From NCBI GenBank assembly GCA_000231825.2, contig JH720375.1:190422-254421 (forward strand): DNA of 64,000 bases, read 5' to 3'. The position numbers and the translations under genes were made by a program. Of the stretch, positions 34,900 through 46,198 are shown in pieces (the first letter of the stretch is position 1; each line of letters opens with the position of its first letter). The notes below the pieces were generated by a model. The model searched no databases and had not been told where the DNA came from. It worked only from the letters and a program-made list of their open reading frames with translations. The DNA is from Tetrahymena elliotti 4EA. Its lineage: Eukaryota; Ciliophora; Oligohymenophorea; Hymenostomatida; Tetrahymenidae.

Positions 34900-37800
34900 T
34901 CAATTTTCCTTAATTTCTTCATAAGTGTAAACAACACGGTCGTTAACTAAATCATCGTTATATTAGGCAAGCTTTTGTTCAAGAGTTTCAAAAAGCTTAT
35001 CTCTTGGGCAGTTTTCTTCTACTTTAGTATAGGTGCACTAATATTAATAAAATAAATTTAAATAAAAGTTTATTTAAATTAAAAATTGTTTTTTGATAAA
35101 CTTTTGCTCAAAAGAAATTAAATTTCATAAAAATTAAATTATTTTTTTAGAGAATCATTTTACCTTAACTTTAACAAAGCCTCCCTTAATTTCTTCTTCA
35201 CCTAACCAGATGGTAAAAGGAATTTGATTTTCATAAGCATAATCTAATTACTTTCTAGGTTTAGGTTTTTCAGAATAAATAATTTCAGTTTTAAGTCCAC
35301 GAGACCACATTTCATTAACTAATCTAAGCTTTTCTTTGCAAAGGCCGTTACCAACTGTGCATACTAAAAATTCAGTTTCAGTAGCTCTAATAGATAATTT
35401 TTTCTTGTATTGTTCTTCCAAAATGTTGAAAACTCTTTCAATACCAACAGAACCACCAACTGAAGGAATTTATTTAGAAGAGAACATACCAACTAAACCA
35501 TCATAACGGCCACCACCACCGATGGAACCAATATTAGCACCTTCCAAAACTGCTTCGTAAATCATACCTTAATATAAAATATTTAATTTAACAACAAGAT
35601 GAAATTTAGAATTTTCTTACCTGTGTAGTAATCAAGTCCTCTAGCTAAAGAAAGATCGAAGCTAACATTAGCAAGGCAATTCATAGCTTCTAAATAATCA
35701 AAAAGAAGGGTCATTTCTTAGACACCTTATCTACCAGCTTCAGAAGCATCAAATAACTTGTCTTCCTTAATTTTTTATAATAACTCAAAAGGCTTACCCT
35801 TATAGGAAACAAAGTGTCCTAACTTATCAACGATAACAGTATCAAGACCCTTATCTTCAATTAATTCTCTTCTAACTTCTGTCCAAGGTTCCTATTTGAT
35901 AAAATTGTAATTATTAAATAATTATATTATGCTTTAAATTCTTTACCTTATCAAGCTTATCGATAGAAGAACAAATGGTTTTGAATTTAGAGTGAGGGGC
36001 ACCAGCTATTTCAATCATGGCATCCAAAATTTTACGAGAGTTAACCTTAATTATGAAGGGAGAACCTAATTCTAAAGCTTATAAGATATCATTAACTACC
36101 TTAATAATTTCAGCATCAGGAATCATAGGATCATAGTTACCAGCAATATCAATATCACATTGGTAAAATTCTCTATATCTTCCCTTGGTCATATTGGGTT
36201 AATCTCTTCTGTAAACCTAAAGAATATTAAAAATTATTGAATATTAAATTTGATTAATTTAATTTACCTTAGCAATGTGGAATCTCTTGAAGTTTGTAAG
36301 AGATTAAGTAGCAAGGAAACGAGCAAAAGGAACTGTAAGATCATATCTAAGAGATAAGAGTTCACCACCTTAATCATCAAGATCGTAAATTAATTTAGAG
36401 TCATTACCATACTTACCAGTAAGGGTTTCTTTGAGTTCAAAAACAGGGGTATCAATTTCAACTGCGCCGTGTTGAAGTAAAATACCTTAGATAATCTTGA
36501 AAACCTTTCTTTTGATAGCCATTTAAAGAGGGTTGAAATCTCTTGTTCCTTTAGGGATTTTAGGTTTACGTCTTTCTTCATTACGAGGAGCAATCAATTC
36601 TTCAACTTAAGCTAAGAGCTAGTTATTATTTAAGCTGAAATAGTTTTAGTTAATATTGTCTAAAACTTCCAAACATTTTTCTTCACCTTCAATCTTAAAC
36701 TTTTCTAAAATTTCATTGAAGATTACTTCTGTTCCCTTACCTAATTGTAAAAGTTTAACTTCTTTCTTCTTCTTTTTGCTATCATCTTCTTTTCCTTTTT
36801 TGTTCTCAGTTAATTGCTTGTTGAGAGCTTGTAAAGTGTGATAAGAAATAAAGAATTCATATTGAATTGCTTAGAAGAGATAAGAAACATATTTATCAAA
36901 TTAAAGAGCAAGAGCAAAATTATCTCCAAGAGCCTTATAATTTCCAGTTAAGAAGCTAAAATTGAGAGATGAATTAAAAGCTACAACATTGTTAAGAAGA
37001 GTTTAAACTTTATTTTCTAAGAGTCCAGCATTGGAAACAATTCTATTCAAAGTGTTAATAGCTTAAAGACTGATACTACCAAGTAAAGAAATCAATAAAT
37101 TATTCAAACCCATAAAGTTCTTCAATTCAGTTTAGTTATTAGCACCAGTTTAAATTTTAACATCATCGCTTTCAACAGCTAATTCATCAACTAAGAAATC
37201 AAGCAAAGATCTATTAATTAAATAATATTTTTATAAGATACCTTTAAATAAACAATTAAATGCAATAAAATCTGCTTTTTCTTTTTCATCTCAAATGTAA
37301 ATAATTTTTAGCTTTGTTAAATTTAATTTTTGTTCTTATCTTAATAGATAATAATAAATCGGAAGTTCTTAGCTTTATTTGTTCATTTTTGTTTTTATTT
37401 TCTTTAAATGTGCAGAATGAGTACACTTAACTTTTTAAAATTATTTAAATAGTTATAAGCAAAAAATGTTTTTTACTGTAAGCCATTTCTAACAGTTCCT
37501 GCAATTTCAATCCAAGAGGTGATTTCTTGGGTAGCTTTCTTTTTAGATAGTCTGCTTGAGAATAATAAATTTTAGATTTCAGTAGCAAGGAGAGAAATAC
37601 TTCTTTGTAAGCTTCTCTTTTCAGAATAAGCAGTTAAGAATTATTCAGTATTAATATATCCACTTTCACAGAAGAATGCATAACTTACACTACCTAATTT
37701 CAAGACATTCCTATTTCATAAAAACAATAAATTTTACAAGAATATTCTAAATATTAATATTCATTAAGTCTTTTATTTTAAAAAACTGAAAAACTTAGAA

Positions 37801-38464
37801 ATAATTTTCGTGTCTAAAGAAAAATAATAAAAATTTCATTAGGTAATCTTAAAATCAAAGCTAGCTTCAAATTAAATCTATCTTTCTCATAACTTTGAAG
37901 CAATAAAAGTGGAACAATATATTTTGTAATTTAAAATTACTTGGTGGTGAAAAGATTCCATAAGGTTAAAGCAGAAACATATGTGCTTTAGACACTTTAG
38001 ACAATAAGTTCAGTTTCGTCTTTAGTGAGTTAAACTGGAGCAATACCTACAGTAGCTAAAGATTCAGTAATACCTTACTAGCCATAGAATACTCTCAAAA
38101 TATTGAAAGGATTAACAGAAAGACCTGATGGCTTAACAAATGCATTGAAGGTAGAAAGAACAAATTCTATTGTTGACTTGCGAATACTCTTTCTGGATTT
38201 AGTAAGTGCTAGAGAAAGAATGAATAAGAAGCCTCTTGAAAACTAGATTTCCTTTTCCAACTTCAAATCGAGAATAGCTTATGATAATTTGCTAGAATTT
38301 AAATCAATAATTTTATTGATATCATCAAGAGTTAAAAGTGGCTCCTTAGTTTCACAAATGAAGTCATTAACAATAGTTGCATCTAATTGAATACCTTCAT
38401 TTTCAAAAACCACTTCTTGAATTTCAGTTCTATTTAAGTTTCTTAAACCTATAATTTTAACCAT
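34900..38464 (-). CDS. Histidyl-tRNA synthetase with about 400-residue N-terminal extension
   Basis: Seven exons: 38464-37941, 37710-37477, 37210-36268, 36216-35947, 35891-35621, 35567-35164 and 35037-34900; all phases agree, 927 residues. The class II core starts at [17 protein letters not shown] (about 472). It has [31 protein letters not shown], motif 2 [16 protein letters not shown], the HisA-type [23 protein letters not shown], motif 3 [11 protein letters not shown], and a C-terminal anticodon domain. It charges tRNA-His. The usual eukaryotic enzyme begins this core near residue 60, so roughly 400 residues are extra. That part is helical ([38 protein letters not shown]) followed by a Lys-rich linker. 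It may be a degenerate aromatic-amino-acid-lyase-like domain, as reported for some plant HisRS; this is a weak inference. Confidence 0.93.
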
Positions 38465-38849
38465 TTCTATGATATTACTAACTATTTAATAGCTTTTCCT
38501 ACTTTATTTATATATTCTGTTTGGTTTTAGTGAATTTAATTTTTTTAATTTTTGTTATTTGTGATTAAAAGATATTTTTTATACTTTTTAAATAAAACCT
38601 TCCTATTCTACCTGCTTTTGTATATGAGTAATTAATATTTCATTAATTTATAAAATTGTTTGTGGGTATCTTCAAAACTCTATATTACGCATAATAAACA
38701 ATCAATAATTATATTTAAAAATATTAGTATATATTAAAGTACATATGCAAATCTATAGCCATATCTTAATCTATTAGCATTCACAATCATATTTATACTT
38801 CCTACTGCATTACGATTTTTTATCTTTTTTTTCTGTTTTGAAGTTTAAA
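38465..38849. other. Intergenic
   Basis: Short AT-rich spacer that should contain the HisRS promoter. Nothing else seen. Confidence 0.45.
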
Positions 38850-39581
38850 TCAAGAAAATTCAGAGTCATTTATCTTTTTGTCAAAATGAGAAAGAGTAAA
38901 ATATATTTGTTAGATAACATCCCCTTTTAATCTATTTTCACCAAAAAAAGCATCTGTAATAAGGTATTTGAAGGTAGAGATTAAAATGTAAATTCGAAAT
39001 ATCTTCAGATTATCTTCTTGTTCTAGATCGACACTTTTGAATAATTCTTTTATTATAATTGTTAAAAATTGAAATACGTTGATAAATTGTCAGGCATAGT
39101 AAATTGATAGATATTATTTAGTTTTTATCAAATACTTAATTAGGAGATAAAATAGAGTGGCTAGTAAACTCTTTTACTGAATTTTAGATCTTAAATTACT
39201 AAAATTTGTGTTTATAAAAAACAAGACATTAAACTAATTTTCAAAAGTAGATAATTTCGAGAAGAGTAAGTTATCATCAAAAGATTTATTCAATCTTAAA
39301 TTATCAATTTTAGTAACCTATTGTATTGTGAAAATCTTTATTTTATTAAAAATCTAAACTGATTTAAAAATTTTTTCTATTTCACTGTCATAATTCTTTT
39401 ATTAAAAAGCTATCATTCAAATCGTTTAAAATAGTATATTAAGCAAAATTATTAGAAGCATAACTTTAACATATTTTCTTAATTATTTGGAGGAATTTAA
39501 GTCTTAAATGATTGAAAGAGTGCTTTGAAGCTTATCCCTAAAATCTACAAAAATTGTATAAACTTTTAAAGGTTGATTCAT
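38850..39581 (-). CDS. Hypothetical protein, three-exon model
   Basis: Proposed exons 39581-39471, 39395-39136 and 39033-38850 give 184 residues (MNQPLKVYTIFVDFRDKLQS ... HFDKKINDSEFS). Without splicing, the same frame is cut by two TGAs; both TGAs fall in stretches bounded by GT and AG whose removal restores frame, which supports the model. The introns (74 and 102 bp) lack strong consensus, so a decaying gene is an alternative. The protein is helical and hydrophobic in patches (LLATLFYLLIN, IFRIYILISTFKYLI) with no signal peptide. I recognise no family. It may share a promoter region with nothing nearby; HisRS starts 386 bp away on the same strand. Confidence 0.4.
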
Positions 39582-39965
39582 TTTTTCACTCTGATTTTTG
39601 TTTATTAAAATAATTCTTTTACACAATTCAAGTTATTGGTTTTGATTTTAAAATTTAAAGTAAATTTGCAATGTTTTGATTAATTCGTTATTAATTTATG
39701 AATTTTACAAAATGCATCATTCTTTAGATGTCATATTAAATAATATGCAAAACACATTATTTCTATCAATCTGTCTATTTTTCAAACAAAAAATTTTAAT
39801 TAAGAAATCTTTTACAAATAAAGTTATCAGATATTTTATTTTTTTGTTCATTTTGTAAATTTTAAGCATTTTGTTTTAAAAAAATTTTTATTTTTTATTT
39901 ATATCACAAAATTGTTCATTTAATTAAATTTCTTTTTCTTTTTATAAATTAAAACAAAAAAGATT
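39582..39965. other. Intergenic
   Basis: AT-rich spacer between the hypothetical gene and the tRNA pair. No features seen. Confidence 0.5.
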
Positions 39966-40038
39966 AGCCCGCCGTGGGGCTCGAACCCACGACCACAAGA
40001 TTAAGAGTCTTGCGCTCTACCGACTGAGCTAGGCGGGC
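39966..40038 (-). tRNA. tRNA-Lys (CTT), copy 1
   Basis: The reverse complement folds as a full cloverleaf: acceptor GCCCGCC/GGCGGGC, D arm GCTCAGTCGGTAGAGC, anticodon stem CAAGA/TCTTG with loop CTCTTAA (anticodon CTT), and T arm GTGGGTTCGAGCCCCAC. No intron. CCA is not encoded. The A and B boxes of a Pol III promoter are internal. It abuts the assembly gap on its 5' side. Confidence 0.95.
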
Positions 40039-40039
40039 T

Positions 40040-40187
40040 NNNNNNNNNNNNNNNNNNNNNNNNNNNNNNNNNNNNNNNNNNNNNNNNNNNNNNNNNNNNN
40101 NNNNNNNNNNNNNNNNNNNNNNNNNNNNNNNNNNNNNNNNNNNNNNNNNNNNNNNNNNNNNNNNNNNNNNNNNNNNNNNNNNNNNNN
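40040..40187. other. Assembly gap, 148 Ns
   Basis: Run of N from 40040 to 40187, bounded on both sides by identical tRNA-Lys genes. The true length and content are unknown. Confidence 0.99.
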
Positions 40188-40260
40188 AGCCCGCCGTGGG
40201 GCTCGAACCCACGACCACAAGATTAAGAGTCTTGCGCTCTACCGACTGAGCTAGGCGGGC
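40188..40260 (-). tRNA. tRNA-Lys (CTT), copy 2
   Basis: Identical over its whole length to copy 1, same strand, on the other side of the gap. The 3' flank on the minus strand is lost in the Ns; the 5' flank (TTGTAAA...) differs from anything visible at copy 1. Confidence 0.93.
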
Positions 40261-40764
40261 TTTACAATCTATATTTAAGAATTTTAAGTATCATTTTTTT
40301 AATTTCTAGCTTTTTAGATCAATAAAAATTAAATAAATTTCCATATTTTAAGCTCATAATCTAAACAAATTATAAGATAAAAAATTTAATAATTTTTATT
40401 ATTTAATATTCTAATATTTATTTGATTTCTATTATCCATAAATAAAGTGAAAATTGAGAATGAAATACTTTATCATTTATTTTCTTATCAGGTTATTTTA
40501 TTTTAATAGTCAGAAAAAGAAGGAAAGGTAGGAAATTCATATCATTTTTGGTAGAATATTGATCTTGAGATTTATTTTTTTTATTTAATTAAAGTTGGAT
40601 ATGTTTATTACAGATAATTGTTTGTTTAATAAAACAAAAAAAATATTATCAATAAAATTAAATAAAAAATTAAATTTATAAAATGATTTAAAGAAAATAA
40701 AAATAAAAATGGGATAATAAATATCAAAGGCTTTTATTTTAATTCATTAACATAACCAAAAAAA
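40261..40764. other. Intergenic
   Basis: AT-rich spacer between the tRNA pair and the Arf pseudogene. No features seen. Confidence 0.5.
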
Positions 40765-41262
40765 AGGAAAATATGTATATTTGGATTAGATTATTCGGGT
40801 AAAACTACAATACTTTACTTTTTGAAACTTGGAAAAATTATGGCAACAATAATTACAGTGGGATTTAATTTAGAAGAGTTTTTATATGAGGACATTTAAT
40901 CACGCTTTTGATGTTTAAATGAATTAAAATATGAGATTAATTCTTCATCATTATTATAGTGATTGTGATGTTATTTTTTTGTAATTGATTCATCTGATTT
41001 TGACTAAGCATAAGAAATTTTATAATATATTTACCAAAATCCTTGTCTAAAAAACATTCCTTTGTTAGTATTGGCTAACAAAAAAGATTTAGCTGTTCTT
41101 AGTGTTGAGTAAATATAATAAGATCTATAGTTAAACTAAATTTAGAATATTTCAAATTGGTATATCTATAGCTGCTGTGGAGAAACTGGAGAAGGTATTA
41201 AGGAAGCATTTACTTGGCTAGTAAGGATTCTAAATTAAAAACTTTAAAACATAAAGAAATGA
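40765..41262 (+). pseudogene. Arf/Arl-family small GTPase pseudogene
   Basis: The parts that match Arf are clear: P-loop FGLDYSGKTTILYFLKLGK, switch I TIITVGFNLEE, then after a frameshift FDV...NMRLILHHYYSDCDVIF, after a second frameshift VIDSSDFDQAQEIL, NIPLLVLANKKDL and CCGETGEGIKEAFTWLVRIL, ending TGA 41260-41262. The first shift lies near 40893-40911 and is followed by TGA in the old frame. The second is at a seven-T run (40974-40980). No intron can mend these one-base shifts. The G3 motif WDVGGQ is degraded to FDVQMNQ, and no good start codon precedes the P-loop. Two sequencing errors could explain the shifts but not the lost G3. Confidence 0.82.
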
Positions 41263-42794
41263 GCAGTTTTTAATCTGAAAAGAAAGTTAATCTAAATATT
41301 TAATATCTAAACAATTTTTAATAATAGAATAAAAATTGAATAATGAAAATGGTTATCATCAATTTTTTAGAAAATAAAAATATTATTACATTTTTCATTC
41401 TGCTTTTCTCTTCAATTAAATAATATTTTAATAAATTTATACGTTTTCATCCCATATGATTCGAAAAATATTCTTATAAATTTTTTAGAGTCATAAATTC
41501 ACTAAATTTTATTTTATTGATTAGACTTTATACAAATAAAATATCTTTAAAATATTTTAAAAATTTAAGAAACCTTTTGCTAAATTAATATTTTAAGATG
41601 AATTTTATACGAATAAAAGTACTTGAAACTATTACAAAAATGAGGAATATTTTGATTGTGAATATTACTAATATTCCTAGTTATATTACAATATTAATTA
41701 AATATCTCAGATTTCTTATTTCTAGACTAAGTTACAATGGTTTAGTTAATTATTACCTCTATATTTTAGTTTTTATTATTTGATGCTAAATTTAATAAAT
41801 TTTATGCAAAAATAAAGATAAATTCATTTAAAATAAATATAAGATACAAAATAAGTAAAGATAATATTATTTTATAAGGATTTTACGATTTGAGATAAAG
41901 CGTAATAGTATATTTAAATATGTTACAATTGTTAATCTATTCATTTACAATAAATATTTTGATCACCTCACCTTATGAAAATCTGTAATGAAAATATTAA
42001 TAATTGAAATCAAACAATCATGAATGGCTTTTAACATAAATTTGAAAGTAAGAAACTAATAATTTTTGTTTAAAATAAAATACGCATTAATCAAAAAATA
42101 TGAGAGAATCTAGTAATACTAGATGAAAATTAAAACAAAATCAACTCATCTAATTCAAAATATATTTTTGATCATCATATTCTATATAGAAGAATTCATT
42201 ACATTTTACACTTATTTCAAGGCTCTTTAACTGAATTAAATAAAACCAAATAATTTTTTTACTTTTTGATGTATGAGAAAGAATTTAAAAATATTTTCAT
42301 ATTTTTATTTTCATTTTTTTCAATAAAGATTATTGGTGTTTTTAGAACTTATTCATAAAAATAGGAATCATAAAAAGGTTAAAAATTTTTTATTTTCATT
42401 TAAAAGATATTTCTAATAACTTTGTTAATAATTCTTTAAAGTATTTATTACTTTTAACGTTTACAATCGTTTTAAAAAAATATCTCAAAAATAAAATTAA
42501 CATACCTCTCTTTCAGGCTCTATTTAAGATTTATATAATTGAACAAGTTAATTAGTTATGTAGGGGGTATTTATTAAGATTGACTGCAATGGTAATATTT
42601 AAAAAATAAGAATTAACCTAATTCTATTTAAAATGATATTAACTTTCCTCACCAATAAAGTATTTAATTTTTTTCATCTTGAAACAAATTATTAAGATAG
42701 ATAGATATTGTTTGAAAAAACACTAAAATATTTTAGGACATAAACATAAAAAGTAAGTGGATTTTTATAAAACTAATAATTTTATTATTGTTAA
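41263..42794. other. Intergenic
   Basis: AT-rich spacer. Small ORFs such as the one at 41598 look like chance. Nothing supported. Confidence 0.45.
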
Positions 42795-43997
42795 TCATTT
42801 AACTTAAGTAAAAACTTAGCCATATTTAATTGATGTTTTGTTAAAAAATCCACAATTTTTTAAATAGAAACCATTAGCATCTACTCCACCGTCATAATCT
42901 AATCTTTACTATTGACCAGCTGTTGAATCAAAGGTAAAAGTAGCTGATAAAACTTTGACATCTTATCCTTAATTATTTAGAGCTCTTTGATTGTTATAAT
43001 AAGCTTTTCTAGAAATATTTCCTTTTTCTGGCTAGAAACTTTCTAAAAATGAGTGGAAACCACCTAAGTATGATTAGGTTTTAGGTCTTTTCCATGAAGC
43101 AATCAAAATGTAATCTCCAGATACTGTAGGATCCTTTAAATAAGCACTAAAAAGAGAATATCCATCAGGAAGAGGTTAACCTTCAAGCTTGAATTAATAT
43201 GCAACACCTGCTACCCAAGGATAAATTAAGTAGCTTTAGCCACCTGATCCTTCATTTCCAAAAGAGTTAGTCACTGTATTATTACCTTTAGATACCAATA
43301 TAATTTAGTTTTCTGGTAATACTTGCTTAGGGTCATCTGTTGATTAAGGACTCCAGACAGAGAAAAGGATTCTCCTTTCAGTATCTGAGTTAACTTGCAT
43401 TCCAAAATATCCATAGTCAAAACCAATAGCCATAGCATAAGTACCTACAACATCCCAATTTTTAGGAACAGTGACCTCATTGAAGAAGTATTGTATTTAA
43501 CTTCTTGTTTCTAAATTATACCACAAATGCACAGATGGTCCTCTTCTTCCATAGTAAGATGAAAATGTATCTTAGACATAATAGATAGACTTTTAATCTG
43601 AAACATTAGAGAGAGTTAGTTTATTTAGTTTAGGATAGTTTCCACTTTTTTTGTTAACTAAAGATTGAGTTCCTTAGAAGTTTACTTGAACATATCCAGT
43701 TGAGTTAAGATTTACACTTCCAAGAGATAAATTTAAGCTATCTGTGTTAAATTTGGCATAATAATTGTAGGATATAGAGGGAATAGTAACTAATAGCTCT
43801 GCTTCTCTTTAAACTTCAGAGGAAATAAGGGATAAATTATAGACTCCAGCAACAGCAACATAAAAATAGAGACTAATAATAAGATTAGAATCTTTCCAGT
43901 TTGCTATCCCTTATTCTTGAATCTAAGAGTTAGAGCATTATGCTATAGAACAAGATTAATAAGCGTTCCAGCCAAAAGATATTTTTAAATCTTCCAT
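42795..43997 (-). CDS. DUF3472/DUF5077-like protein
   Basis: Intronless, ATG 43997 to TGA 42797-42795, 400 residues. The start is the only ATG before the conserved part (MEDLKISFGWNAYQSCS). The N-terminal third is beta-rich (VAGVYNLSLISSEVQREAEL). The central part has the pattern I associate with DUF3472: YYGRRGPSVHLWYN, VVGTYAMAIGFDYGYFGMQV, RRILFSVWSPQSTDDPKQ, NTVTNSFGNEGSGGQSYLIY, PWVAGVAYQFKLEG. The closing part is DYDGGVDANGFYLKNCGFF. The repeated Trp/Gly turns suggest a jelly-roll, perhaps carbohydrate-binding, fold. Homologues I recall are mainly bacterial and secreted; here there is no signal peptide and no intron, so acquisition by transfer is possible. The function is not established. 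Confidence 0.75.
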
Positions 43998-46198
43998 TTT
44001 TTATTTATTATTCCTCTTTTTTTTTTTTTTTTTGAATTAATTATTATTTTATTTATTGTGAGCAGGAAATTGGTATTTTTGAATATTTTAAATTCTGGTT
44101 TGATTTCAGATTTAACATGCTTAACTCAAAAATTAAAAATGTATACTTTATCATCAAAATTTAATGAACTGATTATTTTGTTTATATTTCAAAACATATG
44201 GTATGTTTACCATAATTTAATAGAAAATTTGAAATGCAATAGTTAGTATTGTCTAAAAAATCAAATTTTAAAGCTGGAATTTTATAACATAATAATTTAA
44301 GGTAAACATTTATTAACCACCTATGATGATTTTAGTACTAATAAATCTCATATCTAGCCTTCTTTGAGTAACATCAGTAGAAATAATAAAAATTTTATAT
44401 TAATTTTAAAATTATATTATACCAATACCATAATTGTTCAAATTTTATACAAATATTTTTATATTTTGTAGTATTATGAAAGGTAATGTACTAAGTATTG
44501 TGTTTTAAATAGCATATTACTAAATTTGTTCGATAATTAAATAATACAATATTAATTGATTAATTTTAAATATTAAATGGAGCTAATTATTTCTTTCTCA
44601 AATTAGCTTAACTTTATTGGAAATTTTCTCTTCAATTTATAAAGGTAATTTTGGCTATTTTTCAAATTAGCTCCTAAAATGATTTTTTCATTAAATTTTT
44701 GGTTCATGATTTAATTTTATTAGATAGATTACAATAAAATAATTTGTAGATTAATAAATTAAATAATTTTATTTTAGTATTTAAATGTAAAAAATTTGGC
44801 TTTACTTAAAGAAGTATTGTATATCTTATGCATTTATATAATATTAACTTTTTCTTAAAATTTATATTTAATGCCTCTGAAAAGAAAATTTTGCATTCAA
44901 GTAAAATAAGAAGTAAATACTTACTTATTAAAAAATAAAATATTACTTAGAACTAATTATTGAAAAGTAGTTAAAAATATTGGGATTTTATTGAAAACTT
45001 TATTAATTCTAAATCAATAAATCAATCATCTGAAGATTTCATTTGCTTCTATTTTTGAATTTTGGTAGAATGATATTTAAAAATATAAAAAACATTTTAA
45101 TATGAAGATTTTGGAGTAAAAAAACCCTTTTAATTATCTATTATCAATATTAAATCTTTTTATTATGAAATATCAAAAAAAAATTATGGTCTTTAATGAT
45201 TTGTGTGAACCAAAAAGGAATGATAAATATTTAATTTGATCAAGAATTCTTTTATATTTTATTTTCTATACAAAAAATTTATATTTAATTTTTGTAAAAA
45301 AACAATCAAAAAAGATATTTTTCATCATATTTATAAAAAATACAACTATTTATTTATCTATTTAACCATTTTTTCATTTTTTAGGAAGAAGATTTTTCAA
45401 GCTAAAAAATAAAATCTGAGCCTTTAACTTATATAAAGTAATTTAAATAATAAACTATTATTTAGAGAGTTTGAATAAAATATGCTCTAAAAAACCATTT
45501 TAAGATATTTGACAATTTGGCCATTCTATTTTGTTAAATAATTATATTGATTTGAAAGAAAAGCCAGAAAGTAAACATATTTTATGAAGCTTAAAAATGG
45601 TGTACAGCAAAAATAAATGCAAATATAAAAAAAGTAAATTTAGAGAAGCAAAAATAAATAACAGAAGACTGGTAAGATTTAATAAAGTATTCTTAAGAAA
45701 ATTGATATTTGAAAACTGATTATAAATACTTAAAGATTACTTGGTAATTATAAAATATTGGAGAAGTTCGTTTCTTTATTTTGTAATAAATTTGGCAAAA
45801 TGTGGATTATAGTATTTTGAATGTAGTTGTTAGTTTTAATGAATAAATTAGTAAGAATTTGATTTAAATAAATAAACAAGCAAACAAACAAATTTATTCA
45901 AAATATTAGTTTGTATACCAAAAACAACTAAATTTTGTTTTTAAGAGAGAAAATCATATATTTATAAATCAATAACTAAGTCAACAGTAAAGCTTTTTAT
46001 AGTATTTCTGAATTAATTTATTGTGTTAACTTATTATTAAAAAAATTAAGAGTAGAAAATAGTATCAATAATCTTTGAAGAGAAAGAAAAATTACTACTA
46101 GCTTATAAGACTTAGATAGATATCTGTATACTCATTAAAAAGATTAGCTTAAGATAAATACATAGAAGAGATTCATTAAATTAAATTAAAAAAATAAA
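43998..46198. other. Intergenic, divergent promoters
   Basis: The longest gene-free stretch of the window (2.2 kb), with a 16-T run near 44016-44032. It should carry the promoters of the DUF3472-like gene and the calcium channel. No ORF in the ciliate code looks like protein. Confidence 0.5.

Noticed and set aside
39964..40220. ORFs spanning the N gap
   Set aside because: They consist of antisense tRNA sequence and Ns.
44016..44032. Run of T as terminator or element boundary
   Set aside because: A single homopolymer in an AT-rich intergenic region upstream of a gene start; no structure next to it.
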